A DNA stretch of 43,325 nt from a virus: positions 1 to 43,325 of the IMG/VR virus record IMGVR_UViG_3300020202_000123; one strand, written 5' to 3'. Every line of letters begins with the position of its first letter. The stretch's first letter is position 1. Shown here in pieces: positions 1 through 8,198 of this stretch. Made by a program: the position numbers and the translations under genes. The notes under the pieces were generated by a model. The model did not search any database. It saw only the letters and a program-made list of their open reading frames with translations, and had not been told where the DNA came from.

Positions 1-104
1 CGGACTTAGCTCTGTCGTTACGACTACTGGAACTGCGTCTTTAACAGCGCTTCAGATTCGTGGTCTTTCATTTATCGTTGGTCACTCTGGTGATGGAACG
101 CTCA
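1..104. repeat. terminal direct repeat, left copy (circle junction)
   Basis: Bases 1-104 are identical to 43222-43325. The repeat lies inside one open reading frame that is whole only when the ends are joined, so it is better read as the overlap of a circular or circularly permuted genome than as a physical direct terminal repeat. Confidence 0.95.
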
Positions 105-1270
105 GCTCTGCACTTGGAGCTACAGGGGCAGTCCGTCTAAGCGGTGCCGGTTCGATCTCTGCTGCCACGGGCATTGTTGGAAACATCCAGCCCGATGCTG
201 GCTCAACCGGAACTTACGTCTCGGCCACAAGTATCCGTGGGTCCGCCAATCTCGCCAGCCTTTCCACTACGCAGACTATTGGAACACTTCGTGGCGTTGC
301 AACAAGCACGACTGGTTTGCCGGCTGGCGCAACCATTACTGAATATTCCGGTTTCCGTGTTGAGCGTCCGACTGGCTCAGGTACGTTCGCGGATACCTAC
401 GGTCTCCATATTGAAAATATGACGACCGCCAGCGGAACGCACACAAACGTTCCCTATGGCTTATATCAGGCGGGTACATCAGATAGAAACTACTTTGGTA
501 GCATTGTTGGTATCGGAACCACTTCACCGGCAGCGGTTTTGCATCTTTCGAAGGCTCTCTCTTCAACAGCTTGGCTTGGCAACGGAATCGGTATTCGCGT
601 GGCTGCGGCCACCTACACCGACACAACCTCATCGGGTACGGTTGCGAATACACAGGTACACGTAATTGGGACGCCGACCATTGCTGCATCTAGCTCAACA
701 ACTTTTACGACAACCGCCACCTTTTACATTACTAACGCTCCGACGAGTGGCACAAATGTCACGCAGACGAACCCTTTTGCTTTCTGGATCGACAACGGCA
801 ATTTCCGTCACGATGGATCGATTTCGCTTGGTATCACGACGACGCCACAGGCCAGACTTCACATCGCGGCCGGAACCGCTACGGCTGGTACTGCTCCGAT
901 TCGTTTGACCAGTGGTACGAGCCTTACCGCTGCGGTTGCTGGGACGATTGAATTTACGACCGATGACCTTTTCTTCACGATCACGACCGGTGCAGCCCGT
1001 AAAGCCTTCGTCCTCGATGATGGCACTCGCCTGACTTCTGGTCGAGTTCCTTTCGCAACTACCAATGGCCGCCTCACGGATGATTCTGACATGACTTTTG
1101 CTACTGACACGCTCACTGTCACCAAGATCGTCGGGACCACAAGCGTCAAAGTAGGCACAGCGGCAGGATTCATATCCAGCGACGGCTCAACGGGCGCTAC
1201 AGGATCATTCACCACAGCAGATGCAAAAACCGTCACAGTTAAAGACGGCATCATAACGTCAATCGTATAA
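2..1270 (+). CDS. tail fibre protein, C-terminal part (continues from 42836)
   Basis: The frame is open from base 2 without a start codon and continues the frame that begins with GTG at 42836; joined across the circle junction it codes for 551 residues. The protein is rich in Thr, Ser, Gly and Ala and has recurring motifs of the form GIGTTSP followed by a hydrophobic/His-Leu stretch (around bases 500-545 and 830-860, and also in the N-terminal part). Such repeats are typical of trimeric beta-rich phage fibres and of shafts that precede a knob or an endosialidase-type chaperone domain. No catalytic chaperone motif is visible at the C-terminus, which ends in a lysine/valine-rich beta segment. 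It probably forms a receptor-binding fibre. The inner methionine at 317 is not the true start. Confidence 0.8.
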   Translation, partial: GLSSVVTTTGTASLTALQIRGLSFIVGHSGDGTLSSALGATGAVRLSGAGSISAATGIVGNIQPDAGSTGTYVSATSIRGSANLASLSTTQTIGTLRGVATSTTGLPAGATITEYSGFRVERPTGSGTFADTYGLHIENMTTASGTHTNVPYGLYQAGTSDRNYFGSIVGIGTTSPAAVLHLSKALSSTAWLGNGIGIRVAAATYTDTTSSGTVANTQVHVIGTPTIAASSSTTFTTTATFYITNAPTSGTNVTQTNPFAFWIDNGNFRHDGSISLGITTTPQARLHIAAGTATAGTAPIRLTSGTSLTAAVAGTIEFTTDDLFFTITTGAARKAFVLDDGTRLTSGRVPFATTNGRLTDDSDMTFATDTLTVTKIVGTTSVKVGTAAGFISSDGSTGATGSFTTADAKTVTVKDGIITSIV

Positions 1271-1279
1271 GGGGAGAGT

Positions 1280-1444
1280 ATGAACATTAGTGAAATGTCG
1301 ATGGATCAACTGAAGGCAATGGCGTATGACAACTTCGTCACGATGGAACAATGTCAGGCCAATATTCGGGCGCTGAATGCAGAGATCGTGAAGCGCAGTC
1401 AAAAGCCAGAAGTGGTTGAGGTGAAGCGTGATTCTGTCAATTAA
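1280..1444 (+). CDS. small protein downstream of tail fibre, 54 aa
   Basis: An ATG at 1280 follows a GGGGAGAG ribosome site, 9 bases after the fibre stop. The 54-residue product has many Met, Gln and Glu residues in its first two thirds and probably forms one or two amphipathic helices; it ends in a charged tail. It overlaps the next start at 1428. No family is recognised. Position directly behind the fibre suggests a fibre-associated or lysis-module role, but this is only inference. Confidence 0.6.
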   Translation: MNISEMSMDQLKAMAYDNFVTMEQCQANIRALNAEIVKRSQKPEVVEVKRDSVN

Positions 1445-1676
1445 CATCCCCGACGCTATCGACACCGAGTTAGTTAAGGAATTCTGTGCGACTCATGGAT
1501 ATATGGCTAAGCTCGAGGACGGTAGCGACAATCCCGACACACCCAAGCAGTTTATGAAGAAAAAAGTTATTGAATACCTCAAGGAACCGCTTCGAGCTAT
1601 TCGGATCGGTAGGGCTATGGCTCAAGTACGTGCTGCCGCCTCAACTACAGTAGATTCAGAAATAAACATAACTTAA
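1428..1676 (+). CDS. hypothetical protein, 82 aa
   Basis: The GTG start at 1428 overlaps the previous gene by 17 bases and has GGTTGAGGTGAAG upstream as a ribosome site. The product has an N-terminal strand (ILSINIPD) and a helix with an AIDTELVKEF core, then a Lys-rich helix KKKVIEYLKE and an Ala-rich tail. The IP-x8-9-E-x-F pattern is common in small proteins that sit between fibre and lysis genes of podoviruses, but no function is known to me. It is soluble, with no membrane segment. Confidence 0.65.
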   Translation: MILSINIPDAIDTELVKEFCATHGYMAKLEDGSDNPDTPKQFMKKKVIEYLKEPLRAIRIGRAMAQVRAAASTTVDSEINIT

Positions 1677-1689
1677 GGAGACAGGTTCA

Positions 1690-1923
1690 GTGAGTAAGGA
1701 AGGTCAAACAATAACGGCCCAAAAGATTGTCTGGTGGGCGCTCGTAACGCTGACCGGCATTGTCATCAGCATTGCTGGTGGATGGGTTGGTTCTGTCAAT
1801 GCCTTCATGCCAGCTACCACTGAACGCATCGCAAGACAAGAAGCAAGCCAGGAAGTCATGTTTCAGGCTGTAAGCACCCAATACACAACAATTATCAAGG
1901 AACTTCAAAGGAGACCTGAATGA
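1690..1923 (+). CDS. one-span membrane protein, holin-like candidate, 77 aa
   Basis: GTG start at 1690, with AAGGAGACAGG just upstream. One hydrophobic segment (about residues 13-35, rich in Val, Ile, Gly and Trp) is followed by a C-terminal part of about 40 residues that should form a polar helix and ends in RRPE. One N-terminal span with a polar helical tail matches several one-span holin or holin-accessory families. Its place between the fibre and other tiny membrane proteins (1920-2021 and 2415-2678) supports a lysis cluster. No endolysin lies next to it, so the role is inferred from topology and position only. Confidence 0.6.
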   Translation: MSKEGQTITAQKIVWWALVTLTGIVISIAGGWVGSVNAFMPATTERIARQEASQEVMFQAVSTQYTTIIKELQRRPE

Positions 1924-2021
1924 AGACCATTGCATTGATGCTCGCCTCGTTTGGACTCGGAATTATGTTATCCGATTTCGTCAAAGCTCAGATCGCGAAA
2001 CTGGAAAAGAAGAATAAATAA
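1920..2021 (+). CDS. tiny membrane protein, 33 aa
   Basis: The ATG at 1920 overlaps the stop of the preceding gene (TGAATGA-type junction) and has AAAGGAGACC as ribosome site. The 33-residue peptide has a hydrophobic N-terminal stretch (residues 4-17) and a Lys-rich C-terminus, like a short signal-anchor. Translational coupling with the holin-like gene suggests a joint role. It is too short for family assignment. Confidence 0.5.
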   Translation: MKTIALMLASFGLGIMLSDFVKAQIAKLEKKNK

Positions 2022-2023
2022 CT

Positions 2024-2455
2024 TTGAACGGAAAGACACCTTACTGTCAGATGTATTACCAAAGAAACAGAGAAAAGTGTCTTTTAAAATCAGCTAATTA
2101 TAGAAAAAATAATCGTTTAAAAGTAAACAAAGAACAACGTGATAGAAATGCGAAAGTTAAATACACAACTCTATCCCATTATTCTAACGGTATTCCAAAA
2201 TGCGCTCATTGTGGATTTGAAGATACAAGGGCTTTGTGTATTGACCATATAAATAATGATGGGAATCAAGAACGCAAACGTTTATTAGGAAGAAACTTTG
2301 GTGTTCGTGGGACTTTTATTTGCAATTACTTGTATAGAAATAACTTTCCTGTTGGTTATCAAGTCTTGTGCGCTAACTGTAATTTAATCAAGCATATCGA
2401 AAAGGTTAAATCCGATGTCAGACTCAGAGAATTGGAACTGGCGAAAGTTCTTTAG
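2024..2455 (+). CDS. HNH homing endonuclease, 143 aa
   Basis: TTG start at 2024, two bases after the previous stop. The product has a basic N-terminus with repeated YxxNR/KxK patterns, then a zinc-bound HNH core: CAHCGF at about residues 61-66, CIDHINNDG at about 73-81 (catalytic His in DHxxNDG), and CANCN near the C-terminus. This is the layout of free-standing phage HNH endonucleases that cut intronless or intergenic targets. The gene is clearly more A+T-rich than its neighbours, a sign of recent transfer. It sits in the small membrane-protein cluster and its 3' end overlaps the next gene by 41 bases, which supplies that gene's ribosome site. Confidence 0.85.
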   Translation: MNGKTPYCQMYYQRNREKCLLKSANYRKNNRLKVNKEQRDRNAKVKYTTLSHYSNGIPKCAHCGFEDTRALCIDHINNDGNQERKRLLGRNFGVRGTFICNYLYRNNFPVGYQVLCANCNLIKHIEKVKSDVRLRELELAKVL

Positions 2456-2678
2456 TGGTTTTTTTAATGGGAAGAACTATGGAAAGGCAGTTGTGTTGAT
2501 GTTTTGCATGTTCATCATCGGACTTATTGCTTTCTGTGTGGTTACGACGGTTGCATCGAGGTTTAAGAAGATCACCCCAACCCAAACCGTTGGAACCAAT
2601 CAAGGCATCATTGCGACGAAGAATGAGGATAAGTCTGGAAATACCTACTCTCTCCTCAATCTGTTCAACTGGAAATAG
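2415..2678 (+). CDS. one-span membrane protein, 87 aa
   Basis: ATG at 2415 inside the end of the HNH gene, with AAAGG upstream. Residues 1-22 are polar and aromatic (ENWNWRKFFSGFFNG), then a strong membrane segment at about 25-47, then a polar tail of about 40 residues. The aromatic amphipathic N-terminus before the span suggests peripheral membrane binding as well. It may be a holin partner or spanin-like factor, but there is no lipobox or coiled coil that would identify a spanin. Confidence 0.6.
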   Translation: MSDSENWNWRKFFSGFFNGKNYGKAVVLMFCMFIIGLIAFCVVTTVASRFKKITPTQTVGTNQGIIATKNEDKSGNTYSLLNLFNWK

Positions 2679-2679
2679 C

Positions 2680-2790
2680 GTGAGTCTTAAAAGAAAGATT
2701 AAACGTATCATCGTCGGAATTCTATATCCCGAACACTTTTGGCGTGTCTACTTCCGTCAAGCAAGATTACAAACTAGCACCAAGAGGTAG
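2680..2790 (+). CDS. small basic protein, 36 aa
   Basis: GTG start at 2680, one base after the previous stop. The 36-residue product is strongly basic (Arg and Lys about one third) with an IKRIIVGILYPEHFWRVYFRQ core that could form an amphipathic helix. A longer version from 2527 is possible in the same frame but would overlap the membrane-protein gene by 150 bases, so the short form is preferred. Function unknown. Confidence 0.4.
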   Translation: MSLKRKIKRIIVGILYPEHFWRVYFRQARLQTSTKR

Positions 2791-2792
2791 CA

Positions 2793-4013
2793 ATGCTGAC
2801 ATTTGCAGATTTACAAGATGAGGTGAAGCGTAGGGCCACCCGGGATCAAGCCGGGACTACGTTCACTACCGCTGTCAAGAATACGATCAATATGAGTCTC
2901 TTTCGTCTGGCTCGAGAGGCCAACTGGAGACAGCTTCGCCGTAGCGCCTACTTCACGACGGAAACTTCCTATACGACTGGGAGCGGCGCAGTATCTGTCA
3001 CTAATGGATCGAAGAGCGTCACAGTCACTGGAGCAACCTTCCTCACCGATAACATCAAGATTGGACGCAAGATCAAGTTCGGCGGCTCATCTACCTACTA
3101 CACTATCCGAACGATCACGGGTGAGACGACGCTGACGATTGACCAGAACTACAACGGCACTACTTCCACCACTGAGACCTACTCTATCCTCCCGACAGAA
3201 GAGTACAACTTACCCATCCAGGCTTCTCACAAAGTCTTCATGTGGCACCGCGCGTACGGCTATCCCTACAAGATGGACTTCGTGACGGACCAGGACTTCC
3301 GTAACCGCAGCGTCAATGATACTACAGTTGATACCCCTATCTGCTACCGCATGTGGGGCGAAGACACCGTCATCGAGCAGCCTCTCCAAGCAAGCGTGTT
3401 GAGAGTGTACTCATCTTCTAGTGCTGATACCGCACTCCCCATTACGGTATTTGGAACAGTTTCTGGATATCCCGACTTCGAGATCATCACAACCAATGCC
3501 TCTAACGGCACTACTGCGGTCAGTGGATCGAAGTCTTTCACATCCATCGATAGAGTGATTAAAGGATCTACCTCTACAGGTCGCATAACAGTGGATTGCA
3601 ACTCAGCCAATACGACTGTGGCGGTGCTTCCTGTCGGTGATACCACGGGCTCCATACAATATAGGAAGGCGCAGCTCTGGCCTCTCCCATCAGCTGTTAT
3701 AGATATCAATATCCAGTATTACAAGGAACCCTATCGCCTAGTCAACGATGTGGATATCCATGAGCTCGGCCAGGAGTTCGATGAGGCGATTATCCTCCTC
3801 TCCACCGCTAAGCTTAAGTACGAGCAGAATCAGGACGAGGGAGATAAATTCTATGCTCTCTACAAGGATGAATTAGCTTCTCTGCGTCGACTGTACATGG
3901 ACAAGATTGATTGGTTGGAGCGCTTGCAAAGACCCTCCCAGCAGAGAAAAAGCTACTTCTCCAAGTACCTCTCTTACAGACAAATCGGCTCTAACTACGG
4001 ACCCACTGTCTAA
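2793..4013 (+). CDS. head-tail adaptor / tail tube-type structural protein, 406 aa
   Basis: ATG at 2793 with AGAGGTAGCA upstream. The N-terminal ~45 residues are helical (FADLQDEVKRRA..., then MSLFRLAREANWRQLRR). The middle is a long Thr/Ser-rich beta region with Ig-like repeats, and the C-terminal ~80 residues are again helical and charged (ELGQEFDEAIILLSTAKLKYEQ). This helical-beta-helical layout, the position and one-base overlap with the following hub-like gene resemble the adaptor/tail-tube proteins (P22 gp4 or T7 gp11 type) of podoviruses. The exact family is not proven by a motif. It probably joins the portal ring to the tail. Confidence 0.6.
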   Translation: MLTFADLQDEVKRRATRDQAGTTFTTAVKNTINMSLFRLAREANWRQLRRSAYFTTETSYTTGSGAVSVTNGSKSVTVTGATFLTDNIKIGRKIKFGGSSTYYTIRTITGETTLTIDQNYNGTTSTTETYSILPTEEYNLPIQASHKVFMWHRAYGYPYKMDFVTDQDFRNRSVNDTTVDTPICYRMWGEDTVIEQPLQASVLRVYSSSSADTALPITVFGTVSGYPDFEIITTNASNGTTAVSGSKSFTSIDRVIKGSTSTGRITVDCNSANTTVAVLPVGDTTGSIQYRKAQLWPLPSAVIDINIQYYKEPYRLVNDVDIHELGQEFDEAIILLSTAKLKYEQNQDEGDKFYALYKDELASLRRLYMDKIDWLERLQRPSQQRKSYFSKYLSYRQIGSNYGPTV

Positions 4014-5536
4014 TGGCTGGCGTTAAGTTTTCTACCAAGAGCGTTCCGGTTAGTTTTAAGAAGCTGAATGGCGGACTCAACTCCACCGCAGGTCCGCTAG
4101 GTCTTGAAGCCAATGAGTTTTCGGATCTCCAGAATATTGACTTTGATAAGTTTGGATCGTTTGGGAAGAGGAATGGCTATACAGCTCTTAACACATCGGC
4201 CTTCAACTCCAGTGCTCGTTGGACCGGCCTCAAGTGGTTCGAGTTGGCATCTGGGACTCGCTATCTAGTCGGAACCTGCGGGAATAAGCTCGCCAAGATG
4301 GATGACCTGGATGGCACGTGGGATGACATTACGGGAAGTCTCACCATTACAGCTGGAAACATGACAAGCTTCGCCGTATTCCGTGACAACTTACTTGGCA
4401 CCAATGGAGTAGATGTTCCATTTCTTTGGACAGGCTCTGGTAATGGCTCCACTATGACGGTTCCAACTGGACTCACCACATCTAAATTCATCGAAATCTT
4501 TGCCAATTACACGTTTCTCGCCAATGTCACGGTCTCAGGCACCAGCCACAAATCCCGAGTTTATTGGTCTGCAATCAACACGATCGGAACGTGGACCTCG
4601 ACTGATTTTAACGACATTAGCCGTGATGATGGGCAGACGATCACGGGGATTAAGACACTTGGTGATCGCCTAGTAATCTTCAAAGAACGCTCAATCCACC
4701 TGGCCTTCTTCACTGGGGATGCGGACGTCCCTTTCACCTTTCAGAAGTCTAGCTCCCCTGTTGGCTGCATTTGCCCATTTAGCATCCAGGAGGTTCAAAA
4801 CGGCCTAGTCTTCATGGCGTCCGATGGCCTCTACTACTTTGACGGGGCGAACTCATCCAAGATCACGGACCGAATTTCCTCTACTATTCAGGGCTACAAC
4901 GCGACCCAATTCTCTCAAGCCTGTTCCATGTATCAAAATTCCAAAAATCGCTATTGGCTGGCTCTCCCTGGTGCGGCAGAAACAACCAATACAAAGGTTA
5001 TCACCTGGGACTCCTTCAATAACTCCCTCTCCATCTATGACGGCATGGCCCCCTCGGCAATGGCTATTGTTTATAACGGAGGTATTGAAGAGCGGCCCTA
5101 CTGGGGAGACTATTCTGGGTTTGTCTATCGAGGAGACACGGGCAAGAACGACAGTCCTCTCAACGTCTCAACCGCGATTGATGCCTATGCCTACACGCGC
5201 TGGATAGACTTTGATGATTTGTGTGACCAGAAGGGTGTGCCTAATGTGTACATCTACTATCAGAATCAGAATGCCACGCTTACTTTTGCCTACTCCTATG
5301 ACTTTGAAGAGGCTGATCAGTATACCCAGACATTCCTGACCTCTGCATCTACCTCTGTCTATGGAACGGGAGTCTATGGAACCGCTACATACTCTGGTAC
5401 TGGCGGAAGAGTGACTCGACGAGACCTGGCTGGGCGTGGACGCGTAGTGCGCTTCAAGTTTGCCAACAATACTCTGGATGAATCCTTCCGCATTGATGGA
5501 TTCGGAACATTCGCGCATCTGGAAACCAACGTATAG
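4013..5536 (+). CDS. tail hub / tail stabilisation protein (P22 gp10 or T7 gp12-like), 507 aa
   Basis: ATG at 4013 overlaps the previous stop by one base. The N-terminus holds the phrase LNGGLNSTAGPLGLEANEFS and then DLQNIDFDKFGSFGKRNGY, a pattern found at the N-termini of podovirus tail proteins with a beta-propeller body (GGLN...E..DLQNvdfd..G...kR.G). The rest is made of repeated beta strands with Asp/Gly turns and Trp pairs, as expected for propeller blades. It probably forms the nozzle or hub that closes the tail tube. Length is close to the P22 gp10-type proteins. Confidence 0.7.
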   Translation: MAGVKFSTKSVPVSFKKLNGGLNSTAGPLGLEANEFSDLQNIDFDKFGSFGKRNGYTALNTSAFNSSARWTGLKWFELASGTRYLVGTCGNKLAKMDDLDGTWDDITGSLTITAGNMTSFAVFRDNLLGTNGVDVPFLWTGSGNGSTMTVPTGLTTSKFIEIFANYTFLANVTVSGTSHKSRVYWSAINTIGTWTSTDFNDISRDDGQTITGIKTLGDRLVIFKERSIHLAFFTGDADVPFTFQKSSSPVGCICPFSIQEVQNGLVFMASDGLYYFDGANSSKITDRISSTIQGYNATQFSQACSMYQNSKNRYWLALPGAAETTNTKVITWDSFNNSLSIYDGMAPSAMAIVYNGGIEERPYWGDYSGFVYRGDTGKNDSPLNVSTAIDAYAYTRWIDFDDLCDQKGVPNVYIYYQNQNATLTFAYSYDFEEADQYTQTFLTSASTSVYGTGVYGTATYSGTGGRVTRRDLAGRGRVVRFKFANNTLDESFRIDGFGTFAHLETNV

Positions 5537-5538
5537 CC

Positions 5539-5919
5539 ATGAGAATTAATAAACTCTCCTCCCCCACAACCTTCAACTCCGGCAACCCCGATAAGTATGT
5601 CGTGGATGTGGATCGGGATCTTAGCAATCTATTCCTCGCTATAAGTGGACGCATTCGCTTCGGAGCCGGGACCGATAACACTGACGGAGAGAACATTAAT
5701 GGAGAATTCCAGCAGTTTACATCTGATGCCTCCGCTAATACCGAGTTTTCCGTGTCTCATTCTCTTGGATCAGTTCCGGTCGGCTACATTGTGCTCGGGC
5801 AGGATAAGGCCGGAAGTCTCTATCAACTGAGTAACACCGGAACCGCGTGGACAAGCTCAACGATCTATCTCAAATGCTCCGTCTCATCCGTAACCTTCCT
5901 AATCTTCCTACTGAGGTGA
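5539..5919 (+). CDS. virion-associated protein, 126 aa
   Basis: ATG at 5539, two bases after the hub gene. The N-terminal half predicts a loop-rich segment followed by FxSDxSANTEFSVSHSLGSVPVGYIV, a beta motif often seen in small tail and fibre-tip proteins (SHxLGxxPxGYxV). The C-terminal 20 residues are strikingly hydrophobic (VSSVTFLIFLLR) and read like a buried strand. It is likely a minor tail component. Confidence 0.55.
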   Translation: MRINKLSSPTTFNSGNPDKYVVDVDRDLSNLFLAISGRIRFGAGTDNTDGENINGEFQQFTSDASANTEFSVSHSLGSVPVGYIVLGQDKAGSLYQLSNTGTAWTSSTIYLKCSVSSVTFLIFLLR

Positions 5920-5921
5920 AT

Positions 5922-6260
5922 ATGATTGATTACGACAAGTTTGGCCACTGTGCTCTCTGCCACAAAGACATGCAAAAGACCACGGTTATTGATGGCAAGA
6001 TTCAGACGTATCTATCCGGCGAGGCTGAGTCTATGCAAGTCAAGCTCGATGATGGGTCGAAGATGATCGTAGCAGTCTGCACATCCTGCAAGGCTAATTA
6101 CAAGCCATCCAAACATGCCGAGAAATTAATGAAGTCAGTTATACGTGGATGGGAAGTCGACTGCGACAATCTCGTTGCTGATAAATCCAAACCCCAATTT
6201 GATGAAGACTGGAAGAAAAACCACATGAAAGTTTATGGAAAGAAGAGGATTGTTTCGTGA
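5922..6260 (+). CDS. zinc-ribbon-like protein, 112 aa
   Basis: ATG at 5922 with TGAGGTG upstream; an upstream in-frame start at 5847 would overlap the previous gene by 73 bases and lacks a good ribosome site. CALC at residues 10-13 and CTSC at about 54-57 make a probable zinc knuckle separated by a beta hairpin. A Lys/Trp-rich C-terminus follows. It lies within the tail operon between structural genes. Function unknown; a metal-stabilised structural or chaperone role is possible. Confidence 0.6.
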   Translation: MIDYDKFGHCALCHKDMQKTTVIDGKIQTYLSGEAESMQVKLDDGSKMIVAVCTSCKANYKPSKHAEKLMKSVIRGWEVDCDNLVADKSKPQFDEDWKKNHMKVYGKKRIVS

Positions 6261-7147
6261 GCACTATCGTCAAACCTTTTACGTTCTCTGCCGGGGCTAC
6301 AATCGTCGCCTCCGAACATAACAGCAATTTCGACACGCTCTATTCGGACTACAATGGTAACATCACCAACGTCAACATCTCTGCCTCAGCGGCTATTGCA
6401 GCCAGTAAGCTCAACCTCGCTACGATTGCTCAGAACATGGCGATGTCGAGTGCGATTCTTAAGACAGCTAAAGGTGCCGATGTTGCCTCTGTTGCCGGAA
6501 CCATGACCCTCGGCGATGACGGTAACTTCTTCGATATTACAGGTACCAATGCCATTACATCCATTACTGCGAAAACTGCTGGCACGATCGTTACGCTCCA
6601 ATTTGACTCTACAGCCACGCTGACCGATGGCAGTAATCTTAAGCTGAATGGGAACTTTACCGGAGCTGCTGACGCGACCATTACGCTAGTGAGTGACGGC
6701 ACCAACTGGTACGAAGTTGCACGGAGCACCGGTGGGGCTGCTGCAGCGACTCAGGCTGAGATGGAAACAGCGACTAGCACAACTACCTATGTGTCTCCTG
6801 GCCGTTTGCAGTATCACCCAGCTTCACCAAAGGCATGGGTGCTATTTGATGGAACTGCCTCGAACCCCATTACGCCCGCAGCATCGTATGGCATCAGTGG
6901 AAACGTGGCAAAGAGCGGTACGGGTCTCTATTCGGTCACGTTCTCAACAGCTTTCGCGAGTGCCACGACTTATGGCTTGGTTGGAAGCCCTCAGTATGAT
7001 GCGGCTTCAAACTGCATAAATGTGTGTCTTCAGAAAGAATCTACCACACCGAGAACGACGACCGTTTGCAAGTTCGCTACAGTCGCTCAGACAGGTAGTC
7101 CTATAGATAGCGGTCATGTCTTCGTGGCGTTCTACGGCGATCAATGA
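6257..7147 (+). CDS. tail fibre or spike-type protein, 296 aa
   Basis: GTG at 6257 overlaps the previous stop. The product starts with a conserved-looking anchor (KPFTFSAGATIVASEHNSNFDTLYSDYNGNI), a pattern of podovirus tail proteins that attach to the tail (ASxHNxNFxxLYxxxNGNI). It continues as a Thr/Ala/Gly-rich beta region (residues 60-190), and ends with a globular beta domain of about 100 residues that starts PKAWVLFDGT. That C-terminal domain type is common in phage receptor-binding tips. It is probably a second adsorption protein besides the fibre at 42836/1270. Confidence 0.65.
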   Translation: MSTIVKPFTFSAGATIVASEHNSNFDTLYSDYNGNITNVNISASAAIAASKLNLATIAQNMAMSSAILKTAKGADVASVAGTMTLGDDGNFFDITGTNAITSITAKTAGTIVTLQFDSTATLTDGSNLKLNGNFTGAADATITLVSDGTNWYEVARSTGGAAAATQAEMETATSTTTYVSPGRLQYHPASPKAWVLFDGTASNPITPAASYGISGNVAKSGTGLYSVTFSTAFASATTYGLVGSPQYDAASNCINVCLQKESTTPRTTTVCKFATVAQTGSPIDSGHVFVAFYGDQ

Positions 7148-7596
7148 AGCTAGTTGATGAGTTGGTGAGGATATACCTCAATGAAGAAACCTGGCATCAA
7201 ACGAAGCTCTCGGAAGCGGAAGCCAAAGCCTACTATGAAGTTGCGCTCACCAAAGGCCGTGTCCTCGCCTACCAATCCGAAGACGGAGAGCTTCTTGGCT
7301 ACGTCGAATCCTGGCTTATTGACTTTGGGCAGTTCGGACGCATACTCTGCCACCTTCCATTTGACATCAGTAGAGAAGATATTCAGAGTGGGCCCATTTG
7401 TTATGTTGCGGGAACGTGGATCAAGCCCAGTGAGAGAGGTTTCAAGGCCACTATCTTCAAATACCTCGTCAGTCAATTTTTTAGACAAAACTTTCACGCT
7501 GAGTTCTTTGTGGGCGAAGCGCGTAGGAAGAAAACAGCCCCGCTAAAAGTGTTGAAGCGCACAGAAGCTATTAAGAAATACTTAGGAGACATGTAA
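7144..7596 (+). CDS. virion-region protein with GNAT-like pattern, 150 aa
   Basis: ATG at 7144 in an ATGA overlap with the fibre-like gene. The middle reads as a beta hairpin (RVLAYQSEDGELLGYVESW), then CYVAGTWIKPSERGFKATIFKYL, followed by a strand and an EARRKKTAPLKVL segment. This order is compatible with a GNAT acetyltransferase fold, but no clear acetyl-CoA loop (Q/RxxGxG/A) is seen. Similar small proteins occur beside internal virion genes. I cannot assign a reaction. Confidence 0.5.
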   Translation: MKLVDELVRIYLNEETWHQTKLSEAEAKAYYEVALTKGRVLAYQSEDGELLGYVESWLIDFGQFGRILCHLPFDISREDIQSGPICYVAGTWIKPSERGFKATIFKYLVSQFFRQNFHAEFFVGEARRKKTAPLKVLKRTEAIKKYLGDM

Positions 7597-8198
7597 TGGG
7601 TAAGGAAAAGACTACAGTAACAAATGATGCTCAGCAGACGAAGACTGCCACGGCTGAGGAGACGGAACTTAATAGGTTACAGCTGGAACAAGCGAAGGCT
7701 TTTGATCCCATTCAGCGCCAATTAAATGAACAGGGCGGCAATTTAGTATTAAAACTGCTTCAGGGGCAAGATTTACCTGGATACTTAGGAAAGTTGCCTG
7801 GTGGTATTGACGAAGGCGTTACTGGCAGTATTGTTCAGGATTCGATTAAGGACCTACAGCCCACATTTGGCTCTAATGGCCTTCTGGATTCCGGCGTTAA
7901 CGCTTCTATTTCAGCAAGGACAGCCGCAGATGTGCGCCAAAATGCTGCCCAATTCAACATTGGGAACCTGCTCAACCTGCTAAACCTTGGTGTTGGTCAT
8001 GCGGCTCAGATTCAACAGCCAGCGCTATCCACGAGCCAGATGCTGGGTCAGAGATTGGCCGGATTAGGAACAACTAGGTACACGGGAACACAAACGACGC
8101 TGGGAATGAATCCCTTCACCAAATCGCTGCAGCAGTCGGCCGGAACTTCACTTGGTAACGGGACATTCGGAAACAATGGTGGCTGGTGGAGCAAATAA
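7596..8198 (+). CDS. internal virion / ejection-type protein, 200 aa
   Basis: ATG at 7596, one-base overlap with the previous stop. Residues 1-50 are polar and Gln/Thr/Glu-rich and probably helical. The rest is Gly/Leu/Gln-rich with LLNLLNLGVGHAAQIQQP and a flexible Gly/Asn C-terminus ending GGWWSK. Together with the two next genes, which are coupled by TAATG overlaps, it forms a three-gene set in the place where P22-like podoviruses carry gp7/gp20/gp16 ejection proteins. Assignment rests on position and composition. Confidence 0.5.
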   Translation: MGKEKTTVTNDAQQTKTATAEETELNRLQLEQAKAFDPIQRQLNEQGGNLVLKLLQGQDLPGYLGKLPGGIDEGVTGSIVQDSIKDLQPTFGSNGLLDSGVNASISARTAADVRQNAAQFNIGNLLNLLNLGVGHAAQIQQPALSTSQMLGQRLAGLGTTRYTGTQTTLGMNPFTKSLQQSAGTSLGNGTFGNNGGWWSK